Part shown: one piece after another, positions 15,395 to 24,031 of the stretch | How the letters are laid out: each line of letters starts with the position of its first letter | How positions within the stretch are numbered: the first letter of the stretch is position 1 | DNA from: Candidatus Desulfovibrio gallistercoris | Lineage (GTDB): Bacteria; Desulfobacterota; Desulfovibrionia; Desulfovibrionales; Desulfovibrionaceae | DNA length: 64,000 nt | Assembly (NCBI GenBank): GCA_019118745.1 | Contig: DWYJ01000002.1 | Coordinates: forward strand, 31,307-95,306 | Reading direction: 5' to 3' | The notes under the pieces: generated by a model | The model's database searches: none | What the model was told of the DNA's origin: nothing | The model's input: only the letters and a program-made list of their open reading frames with translations | Translations under genes and position numbers: made by a program

Positions 15395-15542
15395 TAGAGC
15401 GCTTTCCGTTTGAAACGCTTCGCGCTTCAAACCCTACGGCCTGGCGTTTCGCGGAAAAAACGCGACTTTTCCGCTCCCTTGGGGCCGGGCGGCGCTGTGC
15501 CGCCGCCTCACATCTTGCCTTTCCCCAAAGCAGGATGCTCTA
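15395..15542. mobile_element. F2-family MITE-like element, TA-flanked, fused to the ppaC stop codon
   Basis: A 148-bp repeat with ends TA-GAGCGCTTTCC and GGATGCTC-TA. Inside are GTTTGAAACGCTTCGCGCTTCAAA, the hairpin GCGGAAAAAACGCGACTTTTCCGC and GGGCGGCGCTGTGCCGCC. The terminal CTA is the complement of the ppaC TAG stop. Related copies are at 3226, 21902, 25143, 32869 and 41540. Confidence 0.75.
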
Positions 15543-16457
15543 CTTGAAGGCTTTTTCAAAATTGGGCACGACCTGCTTTTTACGGCTCATGACGCCGTCC
15601 AGCCAGACCGAATCGCCGGAAAGGCTCACGCCGAAGGCCTTTTCCACCACGGAAGGATCATCGGAGACCAGCAGCAGCTCCGAACCTTCCTTCATGATGT
15701 CGGTCAGCAGCAGGAACACGCTGTGCCGGCCGTCAGCCTTGATGCGGGCGATCTCCTGCTTGAGGCCGTCCTTGACGCCGTCCAGCAGGGACAAGTCCAC
15801 CACTTCCAGCTGCCCGATGCCGACCTTTTTACCGCTCATGTCAAAGTCCTTGAAGTCACGGAAGACGAGGTCCTGCATGCTGGCGCCGTCCACGGCGCTC
15901 TTGACGCGGAACATCTCCATGCCCAGCGCCATGACGTCTTCCACCCCGGCGATGGCGGCCAGCTTGGCCACGGCTTTCTTGTCCGCCTCCGTACAGGTGG
16001 GCGACTTGAACATGACGGTATCGGAAAGGATGGCGCACAGCATGCCGCCGGCAATGCTGCGGGGGATCTCGATCCCGTAAAATTCATACATATTGGTAAG
16101 CACCGTATTGGTGCAGCCCACAGGCCAGATCCAGGCTTCGAGCGGCATGGACGTGGTGACGTCGCCCAGCTTGTGATGGTCCACGATGCCCAGGACCGTA
16201 GCGCTGTCCATCCCCTTGGGGGCCTGGCCCAAGTCGGAATAGTCCACGAGGTAGAGATCCCGGCCGGCGACGTCCTCCACGATCTGCGGGGCCGTCAGCC
16301 CGAAGCGCTCCAGAACGAAGGCCGTCTCCGGCGCAGGTTTGCCCTGCGCGGCGGGAACGACGTCAAAGCCCCGCTTGGCGTACAGATCGGCTGCGGCAAT
16401 GGAGGAAATGATGCTGTCAGTATCGGGATGCAGATGACCAAGAACGTAAGCGGACAT
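15540..16457 (-). CDS. ppaC: Manganese-dependent inorganic pyrophosphatase
   Basis: A 305-residue family II (DHH superfamily) pyrophosphatase that hydrolyses PPi to phosphate and so pulls biosynthetic and sulfate-activation reactions forward, which matters in sulfate reducers. Metal-binding motifs are present: GHLHPDTDS near the N-terminus, VDYSD, and VDHHK. The C-terminal SRKKQVVP substrate-binding motif is intact. The start is the ATG with AAGGAG about 5 bases upstream; an in-frame ATG five codons earlier is less likely. Its TAG stop is shared with the end of an F2 repeat. Confidence 0.96.
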   Translation of the reverse strand: MSAYVLGHLHPDTDSIISSIAAADLYAKRGFDVVPAAQGKPAPETAFVLERFGLTAPQIVEDVAGRDLYLVDYSDLGQAPKGMDSATVLGIVDHHKLGDVTTSMPLEAWIWPVGCTNTVLTNMYEFYGIEIPRSIAGGMLCAILSDTVMFKSPTCTEADKKAVAKLAAIAGVEDVMALGMEMFRVKSAVDGASMQDLVFRDFKDFDMSGKKVGIGQLEVVDLSLLDGVKDGLKQEIARIKADGRHSVFLLLTDIMKEGSELLLVSDDPSVVEKAFGVSLSGDSVWLDGVMSRKKQVVPNFEKAFK

Positions 16458-16639
16458 GATGACTCCTTGCAACGCTCCTCACGGGAAGCGGTGATATGTG
16501 ATCTTTCCGGGCAATGGCTGCTGCCCGTTCCCCGTCTTGCAATATTTTGGCGCGGAATGCAAATCCTGCAACGGGCCTCCTCCGCTGACGGGAGCGGCCC
16601 GCGGAACAGGCTCGACGATCACGGGACGCCCCGGTCCTG

Positions 16640-17728
16640 CTACTGGTCGTCTTCCGCCTTGCGGCCCACCGGCGGCGTCTCTTCCGCTGCGGCGTCCGGC
16701 ATATGGGCCTTGGGATGCGCGGCATCGTACACGCGCATCAGGTGCTCAAGGCTGACCTGCGTATAGCGCTGCGTCGTGGTCAGCCGCCGGTGGCCGAGCA
16801 ACTCCTGCACGCTGCGCAGATCCGCGCCGCCGTCCAGCAGATGAGTGGCGAAGGAATGGCGCAGGGCATGCGGGGAAAAATGCTTTGCCACGCCGGCCAG
16901 ACTGCCCAGACGCTCCATGCTGCGCGCGGCTTCCCGCCGCTGCATGCGTCTGCCGCCGCGCATGCCGACGAAGAGCGCCGGCTCGCCATCCGCAGCCAGC
17001 AGGGTGCGGTCATCCAGCCATTCGCGCAATGCCGGCACGCAGCTGTCCGACAGAGGAGCCATACGCTCGCGGTTCCCCTTGCCCATGACGCGCACCACGC
17101 CTGCCGCCAGCTGCACATCGTCCACATTCAGGCCCAGCGCCTCGGAAATACGCAAACCGGAACCATAGAGGAGCTCGGCCAGCGCCTTGTCCCGCGAATG
17201 CCGCAGGGGTTCGCCGTCCGCGCCGCTTTCGGCGTCCAGGACGGAAAAGATCTCATCGACATTGAGCACTCGCGGCTGGTAGCTCTCCTGCCGGGGATTG
17301 CGCACGGCTTTTGCCGGATTTTCCCTTACCAGCCCCATGCGCAGGGCATACTGGAAAAAACTGCGCAAGGCGGCGAGCTTGCGCGACATGGAGGATCGGG
17401 CTTCTCCCTGACGGAAGAGTTCGGCCAGGAAGGACTGCACATCTCGCCGGCCGGAGGCGTAAATCCTGTCCGGCGCTCCCCCCTGCTCCGCGAGAAAGGC
17501 CATGAACTGCCGGATATCCGTCAGATAGGCGCGCACCGTGGCCGCCGACAAGCCACGCTGCGTCTCCAGCCAGAGATGATAGGGAGCCAGCAGCGCGTCG
17601 ATCTGCCGTGCTGCCAGCACGGGGTCTTCCGCTCTCGCCGTCTGCCCTGCGCCTGCCGTCGGGCGGCAGGACGATGCGTCCCGTGGGGAAAGCTGTTCCC
17701 CTCTGCGTTCCCTGCGTCCGCCCTTCAT
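16640..17728 (-). CDS. xerC: Tyrosine recombinase XerC
   Basis: A 362-residue site-specific tyrosine recombinase, likely acting with XerD at dif to resolve chromosome dimers. It has an N-terminal SAM-like core-binding domain (about residues 45-130) and a C-terminal catalytic domain. Catalytic residues appear in SGLRISEAL (Arg), HALRHSFATH (His, Arg), GHRRLTTTQRYT (His and the nucleophile Tyr). About 40 extra residues at the N-terminus are basic and low-complexity. The start overlaps the dprA stop by four bases (ATGA), so the two genes are translationally coupled. It could in principle be a XerD paralogue. Confidence 0.9.
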   Translation of the reverse strand: MKGGRRERRGEQLSPRDASSCRPTAGAGQTARAEDPVLAARQIDALLAPYHLWLETQRGLSAATVRAYLTDIRQFMAFLAEQGGAPDRIYASGRRDVQSFLAELFRQGEARSSMSRKLAALRSFFQYALRMGLVRENPAKAVRNPRQESYQPRVLNVDEIFSVLDAESGADGEPLRHSRDKALAELLYGSGLRISEALGLNVDDVQLAAGVVRVMGKGNRERMAPLSDSCVPALREWLDDRTLLAADGEPALFVGMRGGRRMQRREAARSMERLGSLAGVAKHFSPHALRHSFATHLLDGGADLRSVQELLGHRRLTTTQRYTQVSLEHLMRVYDAAHPKAHMPDAAAEETPPVGRKAEDDQ

Positions 17729-19080
17729 GATGTGGCCTCATAGCGTGCGCCGGGCAGACGCCGGATGCGCCCGGAAAGTTCCAGTTGCAGCAACAGGGCG
17801 GACAGCTCCGCCGGACGCACCCGCAGCCGCTCCGCCAGGTCGTCCACATGGAGCGGCCCCTCCTGCAACAGACACACGATCTCCGCGGCCCTGCCCTCAG
17901 GCGCGGCCTGCCGTCCGGGGACTTCCCCGCCGGCTGGGGCGGTCTTTCCGGCGGCGTCCGCCAGTGGAGAGGCGGACAGGTGCGGCTTCATCCCGGCATG
18001 GTGATCCGAAGCGGGCTTTTTCGGCGCATGTTCGGAAGAAGGCGGCACATCCGCCGCGGCCGCGTACTCGTCTTCAGAAGGTGGCGGCCCTCCGGCTGCG
18101 GTGCGCAGCATTTCCTGCTCATCCAGGACAGGGCGCTCGATGCCGTACGGACGCAGACGCTCCAGAAGATCACGCAAGATATCATCGGCGGAAAAGACAG
18201 GACGCGCTCCCTGACGGATCAGCTCCTGCGCGCCGCAGCAGTGCTCATCCAGTGCGGGGCCGGGGACGGCATATACCTCCCTGTTCTGTTCAAGCGCCGT
18301 CCGGGCCGTGATCAGGCTGCCGGAGCGCGTTGCCGCCTCCACTACGAGGATGCCCAGCGAAAGGCCGCTGATGATGCGATTGCGGATAGGAAAATTTTCG
18401 GGCAGCGGCGGCGTGCCGGGAGCGAATTCGGACAGGAGGAGTCCGCCCTCCTCCAGCATGCGGTCAAAAAGGGCGGCATTGCGTTGCGGATATACCCTGT
18501 CGATGCCTGTTCCCAGCACGCCGATGCTGCGTCCCACTTCCTGCAGGGCTGCGCCATGCGCGCTGGCATCGACCCCTTGCGCCATGCCCGAAACGATGCT
18601 GATGCCGCAGGCTGAAAGACAACGGGCCATATGGGCGGCCACCCGGCAGCCCTGCGCCGAGGCCTTGCGTGCGCCGACCACCGCAATGCCGGGCCCGCGC
18701 AACAGACCGGCATCTCCCAGGCAGTAAAGAAGGATGGGCGCATCCGGCAGGGAGCGAAGACAGGCGGGATAGAGCGGGTCGCTCCAGAGAAGGATACCGG
18801 CGGACAGACGGGCCGCAGCGTCCCACTCCTTCCTTGCCGTCGTTCGCCATGACCCGGACGCCATCTCCGCGGCGATCGGGGAGCGCTTCCCGGCCATCCG
18901 CCATTGATCAAGCTGTTGCAGCGCCTGATAGGCGCTGCCGAAACGTTTCAACAGCGCGGCCTGCGTCCTGGGGCCGATCCCCCGGCAATGACGCAAGGCG
19001 AGGCTGGCCCAAAATTCCTTGCGGCCAGCCTCGTCCAAATCCTGCCACTGAGGGCAGCGCGCTATGGCATGCTGTGACAA
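17725..19080 (-). CDS. dprA: DNA-processing protein DprA
   Basis: A 451-residue DprA/Smf protein that binds incoming single-stranded DNA and loads RecA during transformation. An N-terminal SAM/HhH-like segment (LRHCRGIGPRTQAALLKRFG) is followed by the Rossmann-like DprA domain with VVGARKAS, SGMAQGVDASAHG, LGTGIDRVYP and the conserved FPIRNRIISGLS and EAATRSGSLITA segments. A linker of about 100 residues rich in Pro, Glu and Ala separates this from a C-terminal winged-helix-like domain (DDLAERLRVRPAELSALLLQLEL). It is the first gene of a dprA-xerC pair. Confidence 0.95.
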   Translation of the reverse strand: MSQHAIARCPQWQDLDEAGRKEFWASLALRHCRGIGPRTQAALLKRFGSAYQALQQLDQWRMAGKRSPIAAEMASGSWRTTARKEWDAAARLSAGILLWSDPLYPACLRSLPDAPILLYCLGDAGLLRGPGIAVVGARKASAQGCRVAAHMARCLSACGISIVSGMAQGVDASAHGAALQEVGRSIGVLGTGIDRVYPQRNAALFDRMLEEGGLLLSEFAPGTPPLPENFPIRNRIISGLSLGILVVEAATRSGSLITARTALEQNREVYAVPGPALDEHCCGAQELIRQGARPVFSADDILRDLLERLRPYGIERPVLDEQEMLRTAAGGPPPSEDEYAAAADVPPSSEHAPKKPASDHHAGMKPHLSASPLADAAGKTAPAGGEVPGRQAAPEGRAAEIVCLLQEGPLHVDDLAERLRVRPAELSALLLQLELSGRIRRLPGARYEATS

Positions 19081-19092
19081 TGTACGCTCAAA

Positions 19093-20271
19093 TCAGCGGC
19101 CGATGCCGCTAGAACGGATCTTGCTCGCGGCTTCCGACTTGGGGAAGAGGGCAAGCACCTGCTGATATTGCTGGCGAGCGCCCTGCTGGTCACCCAGACG
19201 GCTCATGGTCATGCCGGCCTTGAGCATGGCATCGGCGCTCTTGTGGTGCGCGGGATAGCGGCTGCTGACCGACTGGAACTGCCCAAGCGCCTCCTGAAGC
19301 TTGCCTTGTGAGTACAGAGCTTCGCCGATCCAGTATTCAGCATTGGGCGCGAGCTTGCCCTGAGGATACTGCTGCAGGAACTGGCGAAAACGCTGGATGC
19401 CTTCTTCCGTACGACCGCTGCGCACCACCTGCAGAGCTGCCTGATATTCGGCATTTTCCGTCCGAGGGGAAGACGAGATGGCCGGGGCAGACGTGGCGGA
19501 GGGATACGGCTGGGGCTGCACGGCCGGCACCGTGGCGGCAGGCGCGCCCTGCGCGGGCTGCGGCGTGCCGCTCATGCTGGGCAGCTGGGGCACGGGCACC
19601 GTGGCGTCGCCCCGACGGGAAGCAGGCGTACCGGGCGTCACCGAAGCGGGAGAAGGCGCAGGCTGGCTGGCCGCAGGCGCGGCAGCCGGAGCGGGAGCCG
19701 GCGTAGCAGCGGGCGCCGGAGCCGGGGCAGGCGACGTGGCGGGAGCCATGGCCGGCGGCATGCCGAGGGCGGAAGCGTCCGCGGGCTCCTGCGCCTTGGC
19801 GGCGGCAGGCGCGGCTGCCGGGGTCGCGGCGGGAGCGCGGCGCTGAGCGGCAGGCCGGCGAGCCGTCCCCCCTCCGGGGAAAGGCGCCGGTTTGCTGGCG
19901 GGATTGATGACCCGCGACGCCGGAGCTTCCTGCTTGGCCTTGGCCTGCTGCGCGGCGGGCGCAGCAGGAGCGGCGGCAGGAGCCGCAGGCTCTCCACCGG
20001 GATTGCGCAGTTCGCTCGGGGTGGGATTGTACACCGGGACAGCCACCATGGAGGTTTTTCCACCACGACGGGTGCGCACTTCATACGTCGTCTCACTCAG
20101 TGTGGTGAGCCGCCGGTCAAGAGAGTCCACACGCTGGGCAAGCTGAGATATCCGCTGCGAATTTTCCAGCACGCCGGTCCGATTCTCCACCGTCGCCTCT
20201 TCCAGCTGGCGGTAACCGCATCCGCTGGAAAGGACAAGGCATGCCAAAGACAGGGCTGTCAATTTATTCAT
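19093..20271 (-). CDS. cpoB: Tol-Pal system-associated protein CpoB/YbgF-like lipoprotein
   Basis: A 392-residue envelope protein. A lipoprotein signal (VLSSGC) is followed by a short coiled-coil region (RISQLAQRVDSLDRRLTTL), a long Ala/Pro-rich linker of about 200 residues, and three C-terminal TPR-like repeats (from AEYQAALQVVRSGRTEEGI). Coiled coil plus TPR is the CpoB/YbgF layout, which coordinates outer-membrane constriction with peptidoglycan synthesis. The linker is far longer than in E. coli. The start is the ATG after GAGGGGAAAA; a GTG four codons upstream is rejected. No tol or pal genes lie next to it, so the assignment is by architecture only. Confidence 0.75.
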   Translation of the reverse strand: MNKLTALSLACLVLSSGCGYRQLEEATVENRTGVLENSQRISQLAQRVDSLDRRLTTLSETTYEVRTRRGGKTSMVAVPVYNPTPSELRNPGGEPAAPAAAPAAPAAQQAKAKQEAPASRVINPASKPAPFPGGGTARRPAAQRRAPAATPAAAPAAAKAQEPADASALGMPPAMAPATSPAPAPAPAATPAPAPAAAPAASQPAPSPASVTPGTPASRRGDATVPVPQLPSMSGTPQPAQGAPAATVPAVQPQPYPSATSAPAISSSPRTENAEYQAALQVVRSGRTEEGIQRFRQFLQQYPQGKLAPNAEYWIGEALYSQGKLQEALGQFQSVSSRYPAHHKSADAMLKAGMTMSRLGDQQGARQQYQQVLALFPKSEAASKIRSSGIGR

Positions 20272-20576
20272 TTTTCCCCTCACTCCTCTTCAACAGGAAA
20301 AATCCAAAACCTCAAGTTTTACTTTAAGAAAACCTCGGCCCAATGAGGCGTTCTTCCAGTAATGAATAAAGAAAATTCCTCGACAAGGCAAGCCTTTACC
20401 CTCAGGTCTGGCCACTTTCCAGAAAAAAATTCGACAATTTCTTTATTTTTTTGACAGGAGCGCGCCTGCCCCTTGCGGCAAGCCGCTTTTTCAGGCACAA
20501 AGCCTCTGTGCTCCTGTACGTTTTTGTTGCATGGGCACGACTCTTTTCTTTCACGTTATCGAGTAAAGGCGGTCGC
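20272..20576. other. Divergent intergenic region
   Basis: About 300 bases between the divergent cpoB-like and membrane-protein genes. It is AT-rich near 20290-20460 and should hold both promoters. A TTGACA lies at about 20451 on the plus strand, but without a clear -10 partner. No gene is seen. Confidence 0.4.
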
Positions 20577-21524
20577 ATGCAGGCTTTTCTTGCCGATAAT
20601 CCTGTTCTGCAAAACATTCTGGACATGGCAGCCATCATCATCCCGCTGTCGATGCTCTTTGCCTTCTGCGGCATCTGCATCCTGACGGTATCCGGTGAGA
20701 TCCTTGGCATGCGCCGCCGGCGCAGTTTTTATGGGAAATGCGCCATGCAGCTGTCCATGCTGGGCCAGGGCCTGGGCTGGACGCTGCTTGTGGGCGGACG
20801 CGTCTGGCTTTATTTTCTTGAGCAGGACATCCCCAGCGGGAGCATCCTGATCATGTTCCATGAGATCAGCTGGATGGTGCTCGGTCTTTCGGTCATCTTC
20901 AGCTGCATCTACTTTCTTTTATGGAAGACGCTGACCCCCTACCCCGGCATCCATATCGGCCTGGGCGTGATCTGCGCACTGCAGAGCGTCCTTGCCCTGC
21001 TGCTCGTCCTTGCCTGCCTGCGCACCCTGGCCGTGGTCAATCTGCCGCTTGCGGAAGAGACGACCCCGCTGCAAGTGCTCATGCCCGTCTGGGGGACGGA
21101 ATACGCAACCAGTCTGTGCTATATCCCCTTCCTCATGCTGGCCATGCCGGCCGCTTTCGGCTGCGTCTGGCTGCTGCTGCGCCGCCAGAAGGACGATTTC
21201 GGACGGGACCACTACAATACCGTGATCCCCTGGTGCGCCGCCTGGGCGCGTAACGCCTGGGCCATCGTCTGGTTGCTGCTGCTCGCTGCCAGCGTTCTGG
21301 AACTCTCTCCCCTGCTGCAGGGCGGGACGCTGGAAACGGCCGATGCCGTAACGGCCGGGATCCGGGTGCTGCTCTGGCTCATCCCTGTCCTGCTCTGGTT
21401 CATGGCGGCGCGCAGCGCGACCCCTCTGCGCCACAAGGCCGGCCTGACCGTCAGTCTGGTCCTGAGCTGCCTGTTCATGCTGCCCTTCTTCATGGGGCTG
21501 AGCAGCTGGGCCCCGCTTCCGTAA
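20577..21524 (+). CDS. Polytopic membrane protein of unknown function
   Basis: A protein of about 315 residues with eight or nine strongly hydrophobic segments spread over its whole length, separated by short loops. It has no signal peptide beyond the first transmembrane helix. I recognise no catalytic motif. The HIGLGVICALQSVLALLLVLACL and WLIPVLLWFMAARS stretches are typical helices. The start is chosen at the ATG after AAAGGCGGT; the frame is open upstream without another good ribosome binding site. It is monocistronic, divergent from the cpoB-like gene, and ends in a terminator. Possibly a Desulfovibrio-specific integral membrane protein. Confidence 0.7.
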   Translation: MQAFLADNPVLQNILDMAAIIIPLSMLFAFCGICILTVSGEILGMRRRRSFYGKCAMQLSMLGQGLGWTLLVGGRVWLYFLEQDIPSGSILIMFHEISWMVLGLSVIFSCIYFLLWKTLTPYPGIHIGLGVICALQSVLALLLVLACLRTLAVVNLPLAEETTPLQVLMPVWGTEYATSLCYIPFLMLAMPAAFGCVWLLLRRQKDDFGRDHYNTVIPWCAAWARNAWAIVWLLLLAASVLELSPLLQGGTLETADAVTAGIRVLLWLIPVLLWFMAARSATPLRHKAGLTVSLVLSCLFMLPFFMGLSSWAPLP

Positions 21525-21553
21525 GAGACCATGACCGGGAGTTTTCTCCTGCA

Positions 21554-21587
21554 GGCCGCCGGGCAGGGATGCCCCGGCGGCCTTTTT
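21554..21587 (+). terminator. Terminator after the membrane-protein gene
   Basis: GGCCGCCGGGC, a short loop, GCCCCGGCGGCC (one bulge), followed by five T. Confidence 0.88.
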
Positions 21588-21671
21588 CTTGCCGCACGGC
21601 TGCAATGCCGCTCTTTTCCGCTCGTCCCGGAGCCTTGCAAGGCTGCCCCTCCCCCGGCACGCTCTCGGCTC

Positions 21672-21903
21672 AGGGCCTGTTAATAGTATTCGCTACTTGT
21701 TTGGAGGGCAGGGAACCCTTTCGGTCGCCGCTGGCGCGAAAGGGTTCCCTGCCCCCAAGCCCCCCATCCCTTCCCCAGCGCGCGTTTACCGGGGGAAGAG
21801 TCTGGGGCGCGAGGCGACTCCGCCCCAAAGATAAATGGAGCGTGGATGGTTTGTTTTTCTTATCTATTGAATTTGATTGTAAAGGGAGTGTTAACAGCTC
21901 CTA
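21672..21903. mobile_element. F1-family MITE-like element (232 bp variant)
   Basis: Left end AGGGCCTGTTAATAGTATTCGCTAC, right end TGTTAACAGCTCCTA. It shares CCCCCCATCCCTTCCCCAGCGCGCGTTTACCGGGG and the AAAGATAAATGGAG tail with the 31067 copy. The central module is replaced by a perfect 15-bp inverted repeat, CAGGGAACCCTTTCG/CGAAAGGGTTCCCTG. The right end shares its TA with the next F2 element. Confidence 0.8.
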
Positions 21904-22053
21904 GCGCGTTCTGCCTTTGAAAAAGGCAGACACGAGGCGGCGGTACAGCGCCGCCTGACCCAACCACGTGGAAAAACCGCGTGTTTTTTCCACGAGACGA
22001 CAGGCCGTATGGTTGGGAATGCGAAGCGTTTCAAACGGAAAATGCTGCAGGCC
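21902..22053. mobile_element. F2-family repeat abutting F1
   Basis: Reads TAGCGCGTTCTGCCTTTGAAAAAGG, GAGGCGGCGGTACAGCGCCGCC, a GGAAAAACCGCG/TTTTTTCC hairpin, CAGGCCGTATGG and GCGAAGCGTTTCAAA, ending GGAAAATGCTGC. This is the same module order as the 25143-25289 copy. Confidence 0.75.
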
Positions 22054-22141
22054 CCCACCCCTGCGTTGCCTGCCTGCCGCCGCTTGCCGTGCCGCCGTCC
22101 TTGCCTTTGCGACACGCTATCCCCCGCAGCTTTTCCCCAAT

Positions 22142-22170
22142 AAAAAACCCCGGTCACTATGGGACCGGGG
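22142..22170 (-). terminator. Terminator for the pseudo-receiver/TPR gene
   Basis: On the minus strand CCCCGGTC, loop, GACCGGGG is followed by six T (A-run at 22142-22147). It lies about 30 bases past the stop of the gene at 22198. Confidence 0.85.
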
Positions 22171-22197
22171 CTTGAGCGCTGACTCGGGAAGCCGGCA

Positions 22198-23580
22198 TCA
22201 GACGGCAGGATTTTCCGCAGCCTTCATCTGGGCCAGCAGCTTCTTGGCCGGTTCGTAGTCGGGATCAAGCTCAAGGGCGATCTCCGCAGCCTGCTTGGCC
22301 TTGTCCTTGCTGTAGCCAAGGGAGAGCACCTGCGCCATATTGTAGGCCACGACAGGCGAGGTGCGGGGCAGGCTGGAATTGAGCCCCAGGGCCTTGAGCA
22401 TGAAGCGGTTGGCGTTCTCGTATTCCTTGCCTTCGGCATGGGCCATGGCGATATTGTAATACAACTCGCTGGAATTGGGGGCGATCTGCAGGGCGCGCTT
22501 GTATTCCACGATGGCGTCGAGCCACCGGCCCTGCTTGCGCAGACAGATGCCCAACTGATTGAACGTCGTCAGGTCGTCCGCCGTCAGATCCTTCCCCTTG
22601 AGCTCAAGACACTTGCGGAGGTATTTTTCCGCCTGGGCCGGGTCCTTGTCCTGCAGGGACATGGCGATCTTTTCGGACATGAGCGCCACCTGCTGCATGG
22701 CGTTCTTGTAGGCGCGGTTGACGGCGCCGTCGAAAAGTTTCTTGGCCTCGTCCATGTTGCCCATTTCCATCTGGAGCTCGGCCATTTCCACCTTGCGCTG
22801 GGCATTCATGGGGGACAGTTCGTCCAGCCGCTTGAGGTACTCAAGCTGCATGTCGGTCTTGCCGTCTTCCTTGGCCAGGTCCACCAGTTTCTGCAAGGGC
22901 TCCAGATAGTCCTGCGAATACTTGCAGGCGCGTTCATAGGCCACCTGCGCCTTGTCCCTGTTGCCGGAAACGCGCAGCGCGTCCCCCAGCACCACATAGC
23001 CGGAGGCGCTGTCGGGCTTCACCTTGAGCACGCCCTGCGTGATCTTGATGGCTTCGCTCCCCACGTTCTTGATGACGAACTTGCGCGCCTTGTCGAGGAG
23101 CTGGCGGATGGTGCTCGGTTCACGCAGCGTGACGGCCATCTTGTCGATGAGGTCGATACTGCTTATGGGCTTGAGGATGAAGTTGTCGGCTCCGGATTCA
23201 TAGAGCAGCATGATGCGCGCCTTTTCGGACGACGTCGTCATGGCGAAGATGCGCAGATCGGGGAAGCTTTCCTTGAACTGGCGGACCATGAAGCTCGTTT
23301 CGCCCGAGCCGCTCATGACGCTTTCAATGAAAAGCGCGGGCCGCTTGCGCGCGGCGAAAGAGTCCGTGATGGCCTTGAGCAGCTTGCTCGGATCAGGGAC
23401 AAAGACGACGAGCTCGGAAGCCGGCAAACCCATTTCCTTGACGGTCGCACGCAGCAGACTCAAGATGGTTGGATCATCCGAAAGGCAGAGAAGCTGTCCA
23501 CTCCGTTTGGTAAAGTAATCCCGAATAATCGATTTCTGCTTGTTCTGCTTCTGTTTTGTCTGAAAGTCTGCAAATGCCAT
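22198..23580 (-). CDS. Response-regulator-like (pseudo-receiver) protein with TPR repeats
   Basis: A 460-residue cytosolic protein. Residues about 28-150 have the fold pattern of a CheY receiver: LLCLSDDP with Asp35/Asp36, IFAMTTSS with the Thr switch, and the Lys137 motif FILKPIS. The usual phosphoacceptor Asp is replaced by Glu86 (ALFIESVMSG), so it may be permanently in an active-like state. Residues about 165-455 are TPR repeats (for example ASGYVVLGDALRVSGNRDKA and SELYYNIAMAHAEGKEYENA), a protein-protein interaction scaffold. The start has GGAG at spacing 6. It is monocistronic with its own terminator. Its partner is not identifiable here. Confidence 0.8.
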   Translation of the reverse strand: MAFADFQTKQKQNKQKSIIRDYFTKRSGQLLCLSDDPTILSLLRATVKEMGLPASELVVFVPDPSKLLKAITDSFAARKRPALFIESVMSGSGETSFMVRQFKESFPDLRIFAMTTSSEKARIMLLYESGADNFILKPISSIDLIDKMAVTLREPSTIRQLLDKARKFVIKNVGSEAIKITQGVLKVKPDSASGYVVLGDALRVSGNRDKAQVAYERACKYSQDYLEPLQKLVDLAKEDGKTDMQLEYLKRLDELSPMNAQRKVEMAELQMEMGNMDEAKKLFDGAVNRAYKNAMQQVALMSEKIAMSLQDKDPAQAEKYLRKCLELKGKDLTADDLTTFNQLGICLRKQGRWLDAIVEYKRALQIAPNSSELYYNIAMAHAEGKEYENANRFMLKALGLNSSLPRTSPVVAYNMAQVLSLGYSKDKAKQAAEIALELDPDYEPAKKLLAQMKAAENPAV

Positions 23581-24031
23581 TCTCTGCTCCAACTTGCATG
23601 GATTACATGACCCGCCCCCCGGCAAAGCGCACCTTCACCGGCGACGACCGCCATACTTCCGCTTCAGGTAAGCATGAAAAAATATGTTGCTCTGCCGCCC
23701 GTCCGATACGGGAGCGGGATGCCGCCAGACCTGCATCGAGGGGGAAAATATTTCCCGGCACGATACTTGCATAAAATTCTGGCGTTGCAATTTTTTCATC
23801 GGCTCAGACAGGCAGTACAGCGTGAAACTCTTCGGCCCATCCTCTTCACTCGAACGCCGCAGCATCTCTCTTTTGTCAAAAAAAGGGGAGATGCCTCCCC
23901 TTTTCCCAAAAAAACGCTGCTTTTTCCCGATGAAAAAAAGCCATTCTCCCCGAACCAAAGGATATGGGGAGAATGTCCTCATTCCTGTCGCCGTATCACG
24001 CGGCGCGGCAAAAGCATGTTGTGCAGCCCTG
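23581..24031. other. Intergenic region with terminator hairpins
   Basis: About 450 bases upstream of the TPR gene. It contains a strong hairpin (23881-23904) and poly-A/poly-T stretches near 23910-23940. No gene is supported on either strand. Confidence 0.5.
23881..23904. terminator. Bidirectional terminator hairpin
   Basis: AAAAGGGGAG, loop ATGC, CTCCCCTTTT, extended by further A residues upstream. It probably ends the minus-strand gene at 24032. Confidence 0.75.

Larger units (their letters stand above)
21588..22141. other. Gene-free repeat cluster
   Basis: No gene is supported. The stretch holds an F1 copy (21672-21903) directly joined to an F2 copy (21902-22053). Short open frames here lie inside the repeats. 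Confidence 0.7.

Noticed and set aside
16640..17728. XerC as a mobile-element integrase
   Set aside because: It is coupled to dprA, has normal GC content, and lacks att-like repeats; it looks like the housekeeping recombinase.
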